Assembly (NCBI GenBank): GCA_017445385.1
Contig: JAFSUG010000007.1
Coordinates: 1 to 36,837 of the forward strand
DNA length: 36,837 nucleotides
Origin: Oscillospiraceae bacterium
GTDB lineage: Bacteria > Bacillota > Clostridia > Oscillospirales > Oscillospiraceae
Direction: 5' to 3'
Part shown: piece after piece, positions 15,276 through 22,203 of the stretch
How positions within the stretch are numbered: the stretch's first letter is position 1
Layout of the letters: the number at the start of each line of letters is the position of its first letter
Made by a program: the position numbers and the translations under genes
The notes under the pieces: generated by a model
Databases searched by the model: none
Seen by the model: only the letters and a program-made list of their open reading frames with translations
What the model was told of the DNA's origin: nothing

Positions 15276-16649
15276 ATGAAAAAGCTGCGAATTATTCTTG
15301 CGATCTTCGCCTGCAATCTCGTGAAAAAACTGATCCGCCTGCTTGGGCGCGGCGGAACGGATTTTCCGGGCAGAGTTGCGCTGAAGATCTGCCCCGATCT
15401 GCTGGGCCATATGGCAAAGGGCGTAACGACGATCTTCGTTACGGGAACCAACGGCAAAACAACAACCTCTCGCATGATCGAGCAGGTGCTTGCCGATTCG
15501 GAAATCTCCTATTTTGCCAATAAGTCCGGCGCAAACCTGCTCAGCGGCGTCACCGCGGAATTTGCCGCGCACTGCACGCTTTCGGGCAAATGCCGCTATC
15601 AGTACGCGCTGATCGAAACGGACGAAGCGGCATTCAAGCATATCAGTAAATTCGTCCATGCGAAAGCGGTTGTTGTTACAAACGTCTTCCGCGACCAGCT
15701 CGACCGTTACGGAGAGGTCTCCCATACGCTGGAGAATATCCGCCTCGGCATCGAGGGCTGTCCGGATGCGGTCGTTTGCCTCAATGCCGATGATTCGCTC
15801 TGCACCTCACTTGCGGACGTGCTGCCCAATGAAATCGTTTACTATGGCGTGAACGTGCCGATCTACGTATCGCGCGTTTTTGAACTCTCGGATGCAAAAT
15901 ACTGCATCCGCTGCAAGCATGCCTACGAATACCGCTACGTGACCTACGGGCACTTAGGCGGCTACTATTGCCCGAATTGCGGCTTTGAGCGCCCGAAGCC
16001 GCTCGTTGCGGTTACGGAGGTTACGAAATCGGATGCCGAAGGCTCAGACGTTACGATCACCGTCGGCGATACGCCCTACAGCGCAAGGATCAATCTGCCT
16101 GCCGGCTATAACATCTATAACGGCTGCGCGGCAATGGCGATCAGCCATGTGATGGGCTTCGATCTCAAGGTTGCTTCTCTCGCGCTGGGGCATTTTACCT
16201 GCGGCTTCGGCAGAATGGAAAAATTCCACATCGGCAGCGCAGACCTGCGCATGATCCTCATCAAGAACCCTGCCGGCTGCAATCAGGTGCTGAATTTCCT
16301 TTCTTCGATCTCCGAACCCTACGTTTTTACCGCCTGCCTCAACGACCGCGCGCAGGACGGCAAGGACATCAGCTGGATCTGGGACGTTGATTTTGAGCGC
16401 CTTGCCGAGATGGGGGACAAGCTCTCCGCGATTTACGTTTCCGGCGTTCGCGCCGAGGAGCTTGCCATGCGGTTTTACTATGCCGGCGTGCCGCGCGAAA
16501 AGCTCCATGTGGAAAAGAACTATGATTTGCTGACCGATGCGCTCACGGCGCAGCCCCTGCCGGTTTATATAATGCCGACGTATACCGCAATGATGGATCT
16601 GCGCGGCGTTATCAGCAAGAAATACGGCTTTAAGGCATTTTGGGAGTAA
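15276..16649 (+). CDS. murT: Lipid II isoglutaminyl synthase, MurT subunit
   Basis: The 457-residue Mur-ligase-like subunit amidates the D-Glu of lipid II together with GatD, using ATP and ammonia from glutamine. It shows the Mur ligase P-loop GTNGKTT (57-63), the central ligase core, a four-cysteine zinc ribbon typical of MurT (Cys210, Cys213, Cys232, Cys235), and the C-terminal DUF1727 region. I chose ATG 15276 because the N-terminus then aligns with other MurT proteins and because the -10 box at 15263-15268 excludes the longer starts at 15249 and 15270. No Shine-Dalgarno is visible. gatD follows three bases after the stop. Confidence 0.95.
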   Translation: MKKLRIILAIFACNLVKKLIRLLGRGGTDFPGRVALKICPDLLGHMAKGVTTIFVTGTNGKTTTSRMIEQVLADSEISYFANKSGANLLSGVTAEFAAHCTLSGKCRYQYALIETDEAAFKHISKFVHAKAVVVTNVFRDQLDRYGEVSHTLENIRLGIEGCPDAVVCLNADDSLCTSLADVLPNEIVYYGVNVPIYVSRVFELSDAKYCIRCKHAYEYRYVTYGHLGGYYCPNCGFERPKPLVAVTEVTKSDAEGSDVTITVGDTPYSARINLPAGYNIYNGCAAMAISHVMGFDLKVASLALGHFTCGFGRMEKFHIGSADLRMILIKNPAGCNQVLNFLSSISEPYVFTACLNDRAQDGKDISWIWDVDFERLAEMGDKLSAIYVSGVRAEELAMRFYYAGVPREKLHVEKNYDLLTDALTAQPLPVYIMPTYTAMMDLRGVISKKYGFKAFWE

Positions 16650-16652
16650 GCT

Positions 16653-17381
16653 ATGGAACTGAAAATCTGTCATTTATATCCGGACGTTTTGAATCTCTAT
16701 GGCGACCGCGGCAATATCATCTGCATGGAGCAGCGGCTCCGTCAGCGCGGAATCGACGTTGTCACAACCGGCGTATCGGTCGGCGAGACGCTTCGCGCTT
16801 CGGATTACGATCTGTTTTTCATCGGCGGCGGGCAGGATTTTGAGCAGGAGGTCCTGCTCGGCGATCTTGCGAACGGCAAGACGGCTGAGATCAAAGCTGC
16901 CATAGAGGACGGCAAAACCTTCCTTGCCATCTGCGGCGGCTATCAAATGCTCGGTCACTATTATAAAACGTGGGACGGGCAGATGTGCGATTTCACCGGC
17001 GCGCTCGATCTTTATACCGAGGGCAGCAAAAAACGCATGATCGGCGACTATGCCTTTTCCTTTGACGAGCTGCCCGGCGTGCGCGTCGTCGGCTTTGAAA
17101 ACCATTCCGGCAAAACGTATCTCGGACCGGGCGTTTCCCCGATGGGAACCGTGCTGAAGGGCTTCGGCAATAACGGCGAAGACGGCACGGAGGGCGCAAG
17201 ATATCAAAACGTCTTCGCAACGTATTCCCACGGCTGCCTGCTGCCGAAAAATCCGCAGCTTTGCGATTATATCCTCAAAACCGCGCTGCAGCGCAAATTC
17301 GGCGAAGCCGACCTTGCGCCGCTTGACGATACACTTGAAAACGCGGCGCACGACTATATGGAATCGCGCCTGCTTTCTTAA
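16653..17381 (+). CDS. gatD: Lipid II isoglutaminyl synthase, GatD glutaminase subunit
   Basis: This 242-residue class I glutamine amidotransferase supplies ammonia to MurT. The nucleophile elbow is ICGGYQ with Cys94, the same position as in Staphylococcus GatD, and the catalytic histidine is in YSHGCLLPKNP (His193). The N-terminal HLYPDVLNLYGDRGN motif is specific to the GatD/CobQ-like group. Its start is three bases after the murT stop, so it is coupled to murT. The stop codon TAA overlaps the first A of the palindromic repeat at 17380. Confidence 0.97.
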   Translation: MELKICHLYPDVLNLYGDRGNIICMEQRLRQRGIDVVTTGVSVGETLRASDYDLFFIGGGQDFEQEVLLGDLANGKTAEIKAAIEDGKTFLAICGGYQMLGHYYKTWDGQMCDFTGALDLYTEGSKKRMIGDYAFSFDELPGVRVVGFENHSGKTYLGPGVSPMGTVLKGFGNNGEDGTEGARYQNVFATYSHGCLLPKNPQLCDYILKTALQRKFGEADLAPLDDTLENAAHDYMESRLLS

Positions 17382-17695
17382 AAAATACGCTGCATCTTGG
17401 GCGGTGCAAGTTAGGGAGTATGTAGGTTTTGAGCCGCCCTTTTCCGCCATTACTGCATTAAAAGTTGGGGGTAATCCGTCAGGATTACCCCAACTTTGTG
17501 CTTTGTCATGACGAAAAATTGCTGGCTCAAAACTGCGAAGCACCGCAAAGCGAGAGATTTTTGCGCAAGACAAGACAGAAAAAGAGGGAATCCTTTTCGG
17601 ATTCCCTCTTTTGATAACGCAGTATTGCACGAAAAGATCCGCTTTGCGGCTGCATAATCCCTAATTTGCGCCGCCCTAGATGCAGCGTATTTTTT
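17380..17695 (+). mobile_element. 316-bp palindromic repeat (MITE-like) filling the gatD/araC gap
   Basis: Terminal inverted repeats of 43 bp (17380-17422 and 17653-17695) match at 39 positions and begin with AAAAAATACGCTGCATC. The outer 17-18 bp plus A/T tails look like an ordinary bidirectional terminator, with the rest inserted in its loop. Inside are two strong hairpins: 17462-17497 (AGTTGGGG...CCCCAACT) and 17581-17612 (GAGGGAATCC / GGATTCCCTC). There is no coding capacity. Its right half (17523-17676) recurs inverted at 36685-36837. Both flanking stop codons overlap its ends. Confidence 0.85.
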
Positions 17696-18488
17696 ATGAT
17701 ACCTGTTTCTTGTACTTTCCCGGCGAAACGCCGACGATCTGGCGGAAGGTTCGGATAAAGTGCGTGTAGTTTTGAAAGCCGCAAAGCTCGCACGTTTCCG
17801 CAACGCTTTTGCCTTCCAGCAGCAGCGAACGCGCGCGCATCACGCGCGTTTTGATGATGAATTCGCCGGGGGAAAAGCCGGTGGATTCCTTGAATAAATG
17901 GCAGAGGTGCGACTTGGAAAGATGGAATTTTTCTGAAAGCGTATCCAGGCTCAAATCGTCCGTAAGATGCTCCGGGATATAGGAAAGGATTTCCGCAATG
18001 TTGTTTTTCAGCGCGCGGCTGTCAACCGGCGATGCGGATTGCGAAGCGGTGATCTCATCGACCTCCAGCAGCAGATTGATAAACGAAACGTCATGCCGCA
18101 GATCCGCGCCGTAGCCTTGCGATGTATGCGTGCAGGGTTCAAAGAGCGCGCAAAGCCGCTCTGTTTGCTTGCGTGTAAGCTGGTAATAGATTCTGCCGGA
18201 CTTAAAGCAGCGCAGCAAGTCCGTTTCCGGTGTGGAGAGCGTCTGCGCGTATTTATGCGTGAAACGGATCACGTAGCGGTTGTATTCCTGCTGCGCGGCA
18301 ACGCTTCTGTGCAAAACCGCCTGCGGCAGCAAGATCAGCGAACCGTAGCGCAGGGGATAGCAGCGATCTGTAACGAAAATTTCCGCGTCGCCGGAAAGGG
18401 AAAGCAGAATTTCATACTGATCGTGGAAGTGATAGCGCTTCATGTTCCAGTTGTTATTTGCGTGTTTGTAGGCAATGTAATTGTCCAT
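17694..18488 (-). CDS. AraC-family transcriptional regulator
   Basis: A 264-residue regulator with an N-terminal cupin-like sensing domain (about 15-110; HFHDQYEILLSLSG, GSLILLPQAVLHR) and a C-terminal double helix-turn-helix (about 165-264). The latter is well preserved: LSLDTLSEKFHLSKSHLCHLF in the first motif and SVAETCELCGFQNYTHFIRTF in the second, ending with GVSPGKYKK. It is divergent from the lactate dehydrogenase-Etf operon across 124 bases holding both promoters, so I infer that it controls that operon, perhaps in response to lactate. The start ATG at 18488 has only a weak GGGTGAAG ahead of it. The ligand is unknown. Confidence 0.92.
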   Translation of the reverse strand: MDNYIAYKHANNNWNMKRYHFHDQYEILLSLSGDAEIFVTDRCYPLRYGSLILLPQAVLHRSVAAQQEYNRYVIRFTHKYAQTLSTPETDLLRCFKSGRIYYQLTRKQTERLCALFEPCTHTSQGYGADLRHDVSFINLLLEVDEITASQSASPVDSRALKNNIAEILSYIPEHLTDDLSLDTLSEKFHLSKSHLCHLFKESTGFSPGEFIIKTRVMRARSLLLEGKSVAETCELCGFQNYTHFIRTFRQIVGVSPGKYKKQVS

Positions 18489-18506
18489 TTGTCTTCACCC
18501 GAATAC

Positions 18507-18535
18507 AGTATAGCAAAAATTAAGAAGATTTGCAA
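18507..18535 (-). promoter_or_regulatory. Promoter of the araC-type gene
   Basis: On the minus strand TTGCAA (18535-18530), a 17-base spacer and TATACT (18512-18507). Confidence 0.8.
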
Positions 18536-18555
18536 AGTATTTAGATTTTTTGGAA

Positions 18556-18584
18556 TTGATTGTAGATATGTTCTTTAGTATAAT
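18556..18584 (+). promoter_or_regulatory. Promoter of the lactate dehydrogenase-Etf operon
   Basis: TTGATT (18556-18561), a 17-base spacer and TATAAT (18579-18584), 29 bases before the start codon and back to back with the araC promoter. Confidence 0.85.
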
Positions 18585-18612
18585 GATCTCACCAATTGTC
18601 AGGAGGGTGCTT

Positions 18613-20190
18613 ATGCAGGCAGAACTCATCAAACCCATGTCAGAGGACTTTGCCGATTATTTGCGCGATGAATCGCGCAGCATCGGCCATGCGGAACATA
18701 TTGCGTTTCCGCATTCGGAAGAGGAAATCGTTGCCGCGCTTCGCGCTTGCTATCAGCAGGGCGAAAAGATCACGGTGCAGGGCGCAAGAACCGGTCTTGC
18801 GGCGGCTGCTGTGCCCTACGGCGGCTGCATCATCAATATGAGCCGCATGAACCGCGTTACCGCAATGCGCCACGAAAACGGCACGTATTACTTAACGCTT
18901 CAGCCGGGCGTCGTGCTCTCGGAGCTGAAGAAGATGATCGGCTCGAAAAAATTCGATACTGCCGATTGGGACGAAGATGCGAAGCAGGCGTACGTTGATT
19001 TCTGCAAGGACGGCGAATTTTTCTTCTCGCCTGACCCGACTGAGACTTCCGCAACGATCGGCGGCATGGTCTGCTGCAACGCATCCGGCGCGCGCAGCTA
19101 CCACTACGGCGCAACGCGCCCGCATATCCATCGCGTGCGCATGGCGCTTGCCGATGGCAGAATCATCTCCGCCGAGCGCGGCAAGGGAAGAGCGAACGGC
19201 TACGACGCGGTCTTTACCTGTGAAGACGGCTCTCAGGTCTCGGCAAAGGTGCCGTCGTATCGGATGCCGCATACGAAAAATGCTTCCGGCTACTATGCCG
19301 AAAAAGATATGGAGCTGATCGATTTGCTGATCAGCAGCGATGGTACGCTCGGCGTTATGACCGAGATTGAAGTTACCCTCCTGCCGCAGCCGCAGATCAT
19401 CTGGGGCGTTTCGCTGCTGTTTGAAAACGAGCAGAGCTCGCTGGAATTCGTCGATCAGATGCGCCGCACGGTTGAAGGCGTTGCGTCGGTCGAATTCTTC
19501 GATACCGGAGCGCTCGACGTTCTGCGTGAGCAAAAGCGCAAGAGTACCGCGTTCTCCGCGCTGCCTGTTATTGAGCCGTTTGTTACAACGGTCGTCTACG
19601 TTGAGCTCCATTGCGATACGGAAGAGCAGGCGCAGCAGCGTCTGTTCGCAGTCGGCGAAGCGTTCACAAAGGCGGGCGGCAAAGAGGAAAACAGCTGGGT
19701 TGCGCGCAATCAGAGCGATCTTGATCGCCTGATGTTCTTCCGCCATGCTGTGCCGGAAAGCGTCAATATGCTGATCGACCAGCGCAAGCAGAAGGATCCC
19801 ACAATTACGAAGCTCGGCGCGGATATGTCCGTTCCGAACGAGCATCTGTTCGACGTTGTGAAGCTCTACCGCGCAACGCTGAAAGAGAACAACCTCGAAT
19901 CGGCAACCTGGGGACACGTCGGCAACAACCATCTGCACGTTAACGTCCTTCCGAACAACGCCGAGGAATATAACCGCGCGAAAGAGCTGTTTAAGACATG
20001 GGCGGCAAAGGTTACGGAGATGGGCGGCGCAGTCTCTGCTGAGCACGGCGTCGGCAAGCTGAAAGCCGCGTTCCTCACCATCATGTACGGCGAGAAACAC
20101 ATCGATGAAATGCGCGCGCTGAAGCGTGCGTTCGATCCGAAGTGGCTGCTCGGCGTCGGCAATCTGTTTTCGGAAAAGGAGGGCATCTGA
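18613..20190 (+). CDS. lctD: FAD-linked lactate/glycolate dehydrogenase (LctD-like)
   Basis: A 525-residue flavoprotein of the GlcD/D-lactate dehydrogenase family. An FAD-binding PCMH domain (about 35-260; GARTGLAAAAVPYGG and SPDPTETSATIGGMV) is followed by the C-terminal FAD-oxidase cap, including WGHVGNNHLHVNVLPN and SAEHGVGKLK near the C-terminus. The ATG at 18613 follows AGGAGGG; the longer start at 18550 falls within the promoter. Directly followed by etfB and a ferredoxin-fused etfA, it matches the lctBCD arrangement of Acetobacterium, where lactate is oxidised with NAD+ while electrons from reduced ferredoxin are confurcated. Substrate identity (lactate, and which isomer) is inferred from that context. 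Confidence 0.88.
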   Translation: MQAELIKPMSEDFADYLRDESRSIGHAEHIAFPHSEEEIVAALRACYQQGEKITVQGARTGLAAAAVPYGGCIINMSRMNRVTAMRHENGTYYLTLQPGVVLSELKKMIGSKKFDTADWDEDAKQAYVDFCKDGEFFFSPDPTETSATIGGMVCCNASGARSYHYGATRPHIHRVRMALADGRIISAERGKGRANGYDAVFTCEDGSQVSAKVPSYRMPHTKNASGYYAEKDMELIDLLISSDGTLGVMTEIEVTLLPQPQIIWGVSLLFENEQSSLEFVDQMRRTVEGVASVEFFDTGALDVLREQKRKSTAFSALPVIEPFVTTVVYVELHCDTEEQAQQRLFAVGEAFTKAGGKEENSWVARNQSDLDRLMFFRHAVPESVNMLIDQRKQKDPTITKLGADMSVPNEHLFDVVKLYRATLKENNLESATWGHVGNNHLHVNVLPNNAEEYNRAKELFKTWAAKVTEMGGAVSAEHGVGKLKAAFLTIMYGEKHIDEMRALKRAFDPKWLLGVGNLFSEKEGI

Positions 20191-20191
20191 T

Positions 20192-20971
20192 ATGAAAATT
20201 CTCGTATGTGTGAAGCAGGTGCCTTCTACGAATGAAGTCCGTCTTGATCCCGTTACAAAAACGATCATCCGTGACGGTCGCCAGGCAGTTATCAACCCGT
20301 TCGATACCTACGCGATCGAGGAAGCCGTCCGCCTCAAAGAGAAGCACGGCGGAACGGTCTGCGCAATCAGCATGGGCATTCCGGCAACGGAGCGGCTGCT
20401 CCGCGACGCGATGGCGCGCGGCGTTGATCAGTCCATCCTCTTGACCGACCGCGCTTTCGCTGGCGCGGATACGCTTGCAACTTCTTATGCGCTGTCGCTC
20501 GGCGCAAAGCAGGTTGGCGATTTCGATCTGATCATCTGCGGCAAAATGGCGGTTGACGGCGATACCGCGCAGATCGGTCCTGAGCTTTCCGCGCAGCTCG
20601 GCATTCCCTACGTTACGGACGTTTGCGAAATCCTTGAATCGTCCGAAGAGAAGCTCCGCTGCAAGAAGATCACCGATCACGGCTTTGCCGAGGTTGAGAT
20701 CAAGCTGCCGGCACTGATTACCGTTTCCAAGGACATCAATATGCCGCGTCTTCCGTCGATCTCCGGCGTTCGCTTCAGCCTGCAGGCGCCCTTCCGCGTC
20801 TATACGGCGGCGGAAGTCGGCGCGGATGTGAACCGCTGCGGACTTTCCGGCTCGCCCACGCAGGTTGTGAAGAGCTTTACGCCCGATCGGACACATCAGG
20901 CAACACACCTGAACGGCACAACGAGCGAAAACGCAGACGCCGTTTTGAAGATCTTCGAGGAGGTGCGGTAA
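20192..20971 (+). CDS. etfB: Electron transfer flavoprotein beta subunit
   Basis: The 259-residue EtfB carries the usual opening MKILVCVKQVPSTNEVRLD, a glycine-rich nucleotide-binding middle (DFDLIICGKMAVDGDTAQIGPELSA in pieces around 110-135) and the KDINMPRLPSISG signature near 190. In bifurcating Etfs the beta subunit holds the additional FAD where electrons split or join. The start overlaps the end of the preceding gene region: the RBS AAGGAGGG lies inside lctD and the ATG is two bases after its stop. etfA follows after one base. Confidence 0.96.
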   Translation: MKILVCVKQVPSTNEVRLDPVTKTIIRDGRQAVINPFDTYAIEEAVRLKEKHGGTVCAISMGIPATERLLRDAMARGVDQSILLTDRAFAGADTLATSYALSLGAKQVGDFDLIICGKMAVDGDTAQIGPELSAQLGIPYVTDVCEILESSEEKLRCKKITDHGFAEVEIKLPALITVSKDINMPRLPSISGVRFSLQAPFRVYTAAEVGADVNRCGLSGSPTQVVKSFTPDRTHQATHLNGTTSENADAVLKIFEEVR

Positions 20972-20972
20972 G

Positions 20973-22148
20973 ATGGGCATTGTGATTGATAAATCTCTCT
21001 GCATCGGCTGCGGCACCTGCCTCGGCGCCTGCGGCAGCGGCGCGCTTGAAATGACCGACGAGGGCTTTGCCGCCGTTAACGATCAATGTGTAATGTGCGG
21101 TATGTGCGTTGATGCCTGCCCGGTCGGCGCAATCGAACTCAAAAAAGACGTCGGCGATAACGATATTTCCGCCTATCACGGCATCTGGGTTTTTGCGCAG
21201 CAGTCGGAAGGGGAGATCCTTCCCGTTGCGTTTGAGCTGCTCGGAAAGGGCAGAGAGCTTGCCGATTCGCTCGGTGAAGCGCTCACTGCCGTCTGCTTCG
21301 GCAGCAACGTAAAGAACCCCGAAAAGCTCATCCATGCCGGCGCGGACAGCGTTCTACTTGCCGATGATGCTTCGCTCGCGTTCCCGATGGATCTTCCGTA
21401 TGCGGATCTGCTTACGAACCTGATCCACGAGCGCAAGCCGGCGATCGTTCTCTACGGCGCAACTGCGTTCGGCAGATCCATGGCGCCGCGCGTTGCGGCA
21501 ACGGTCGGAACGGGCCTCACCGCGGACTGCACGATCCTTGAAATCGATGAGGAAACGAAGCTCCTTCGGCAGACGCGACCGGCATTCGGCGGCAACCTGA
21601 TGGCAACGATCATCTGCCCGAATACCCGTCCGCAGATGGCAACGGTTTGCCTGGGCGTTATGCCCGCGCTTGAGCCGAATACCGCAAGAACCGGCAATAT
21701 CGAGCGTCTTCAGATAAAACCGCAGCAGTTCGATGCCGTGAAGCTGCTCAATACGATCAGTGAGATCACCGGCGATAATATCATCGATTACGATATTCTC
21801 GTTGTAGCCGGCAAAGGCGTCGGCTCGAAGGAGAACATGAAGATCGTCAAGCGCCTTGCGGAGCTGCTCGGCGGTAACTACGGCGTTTCCCGTCCGCTGG
21901 TTGATGCCGGTTGGGCGGAATATCAGCACCAAATCGGTCAGACCGGCTGCTCCGTTTCGCCGAAGCTGCTGATCTCCGTCGGTGTTTCCGGCGCGATCCA
22001 GCACCTTTCCGGTATCGGCGGCGCGCAGACAGTCGTAGCGGTCAATACCGATCCCGATGCGCCGATCTTCGGCGTTGCGGATTACGCAATCGTCGGCGAC
22101 TGCATCGAGTTTATGCAGGAAATGATCGCACAGCTCGAAGAGAAATAA
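20973..22148 (+). CDS. etfA: Electron transfer flavoprotein alpha subunit with N-terminal ferredoxin domain
   Basis: 391 residues. An N-terminal 2[4Fe-4S] ferredoxin domain (about 1-58) has Cys10, 13, 16, 20 and Cys39, 42, 45, 49. The EtfA core follows, ending in the FAD-binding domain (about 270-391; [17 protein letters not shown] and [15 protein letters not shown]). The ferredoxin fusion is known from LctC of Acetobacterium and CarE of caffeate metabolism and supports an electron bifurcating or confurcating complex. Its first cluster has Gly instead of Pro after the fourth Cys. GAGGAGG precedes the ATG. The last 54 codons have a diverged duplicate at 25352-25528. Confidence 0.95.
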   Translation: MGIVIDKSLCIGCGTCLGACGSGALEMTDEGFAAVNDQCVMCGMCVDACPVGAIELKKDVGDNDISAYHGIWVFAQQSEGEILPVAFELLGKGRELADSLGEALTAVCFGSNVKNPEKLIHAGADSVLLADDASLAFPMDLPYADLLTNLIHERKPAIVLYGATAFGRSMAPRVAATVGTGLTADCTILEIDEETKLLRQTRPAFGGNLMATIICPNTRPQMATVCLGVMPALEPNTARTGNIERLQIKPQQFDAVKLLNTISEITGDNIIDYDILVVAGKGVGSKENMKIVKRLAELLGGNYGVSRPLVDAGWAEYQHQIGQTGCSVSPKLLISVGVSGAIQHLSGIGGAQTVVAVNTDPDAPIFGVADYAIVGDCIEFMQEMIAQLEEK

Positions 22149-22159
22149 GAAAACAGAAG

Positions 22160-22195
22160 AACAGGCGACAAGCATCTGCTTGTCGCCTGTTTTCG
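22160..22195 (+). terminator. Terminator after etfA
   Basis: A perfect 15-bp stem (arms AACAGGCGACAAGCA and TGCTTGTCGCCTGTT, 2-base loop) followed by TTT on the plus strand, 11 bases after the etfA stop. It may also serve the opposing gene ending at 22204. Confidence 0.88.
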
Positions 22196-22203
22196 TAGAT
22201 TTG

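Noticed and set aside
17380-17695. Insertion sequence with transposase
   Set aside because: Only 316 bp, no transposase frame; at most a non-autonomous element.
17450-17803. Short minus-strand frames inside the palindromic repeat
   Set aside because: They are formed by hairpin sequence of the repeat and the tail of the AraC gene, without start signals.
18892-20295. 467-residue minus-strand open frame opposite the lactate dehydrogenase
   Set aside because: Shadow of a well-supported flavoprotein gene; composition is skewed and there is no RBS.
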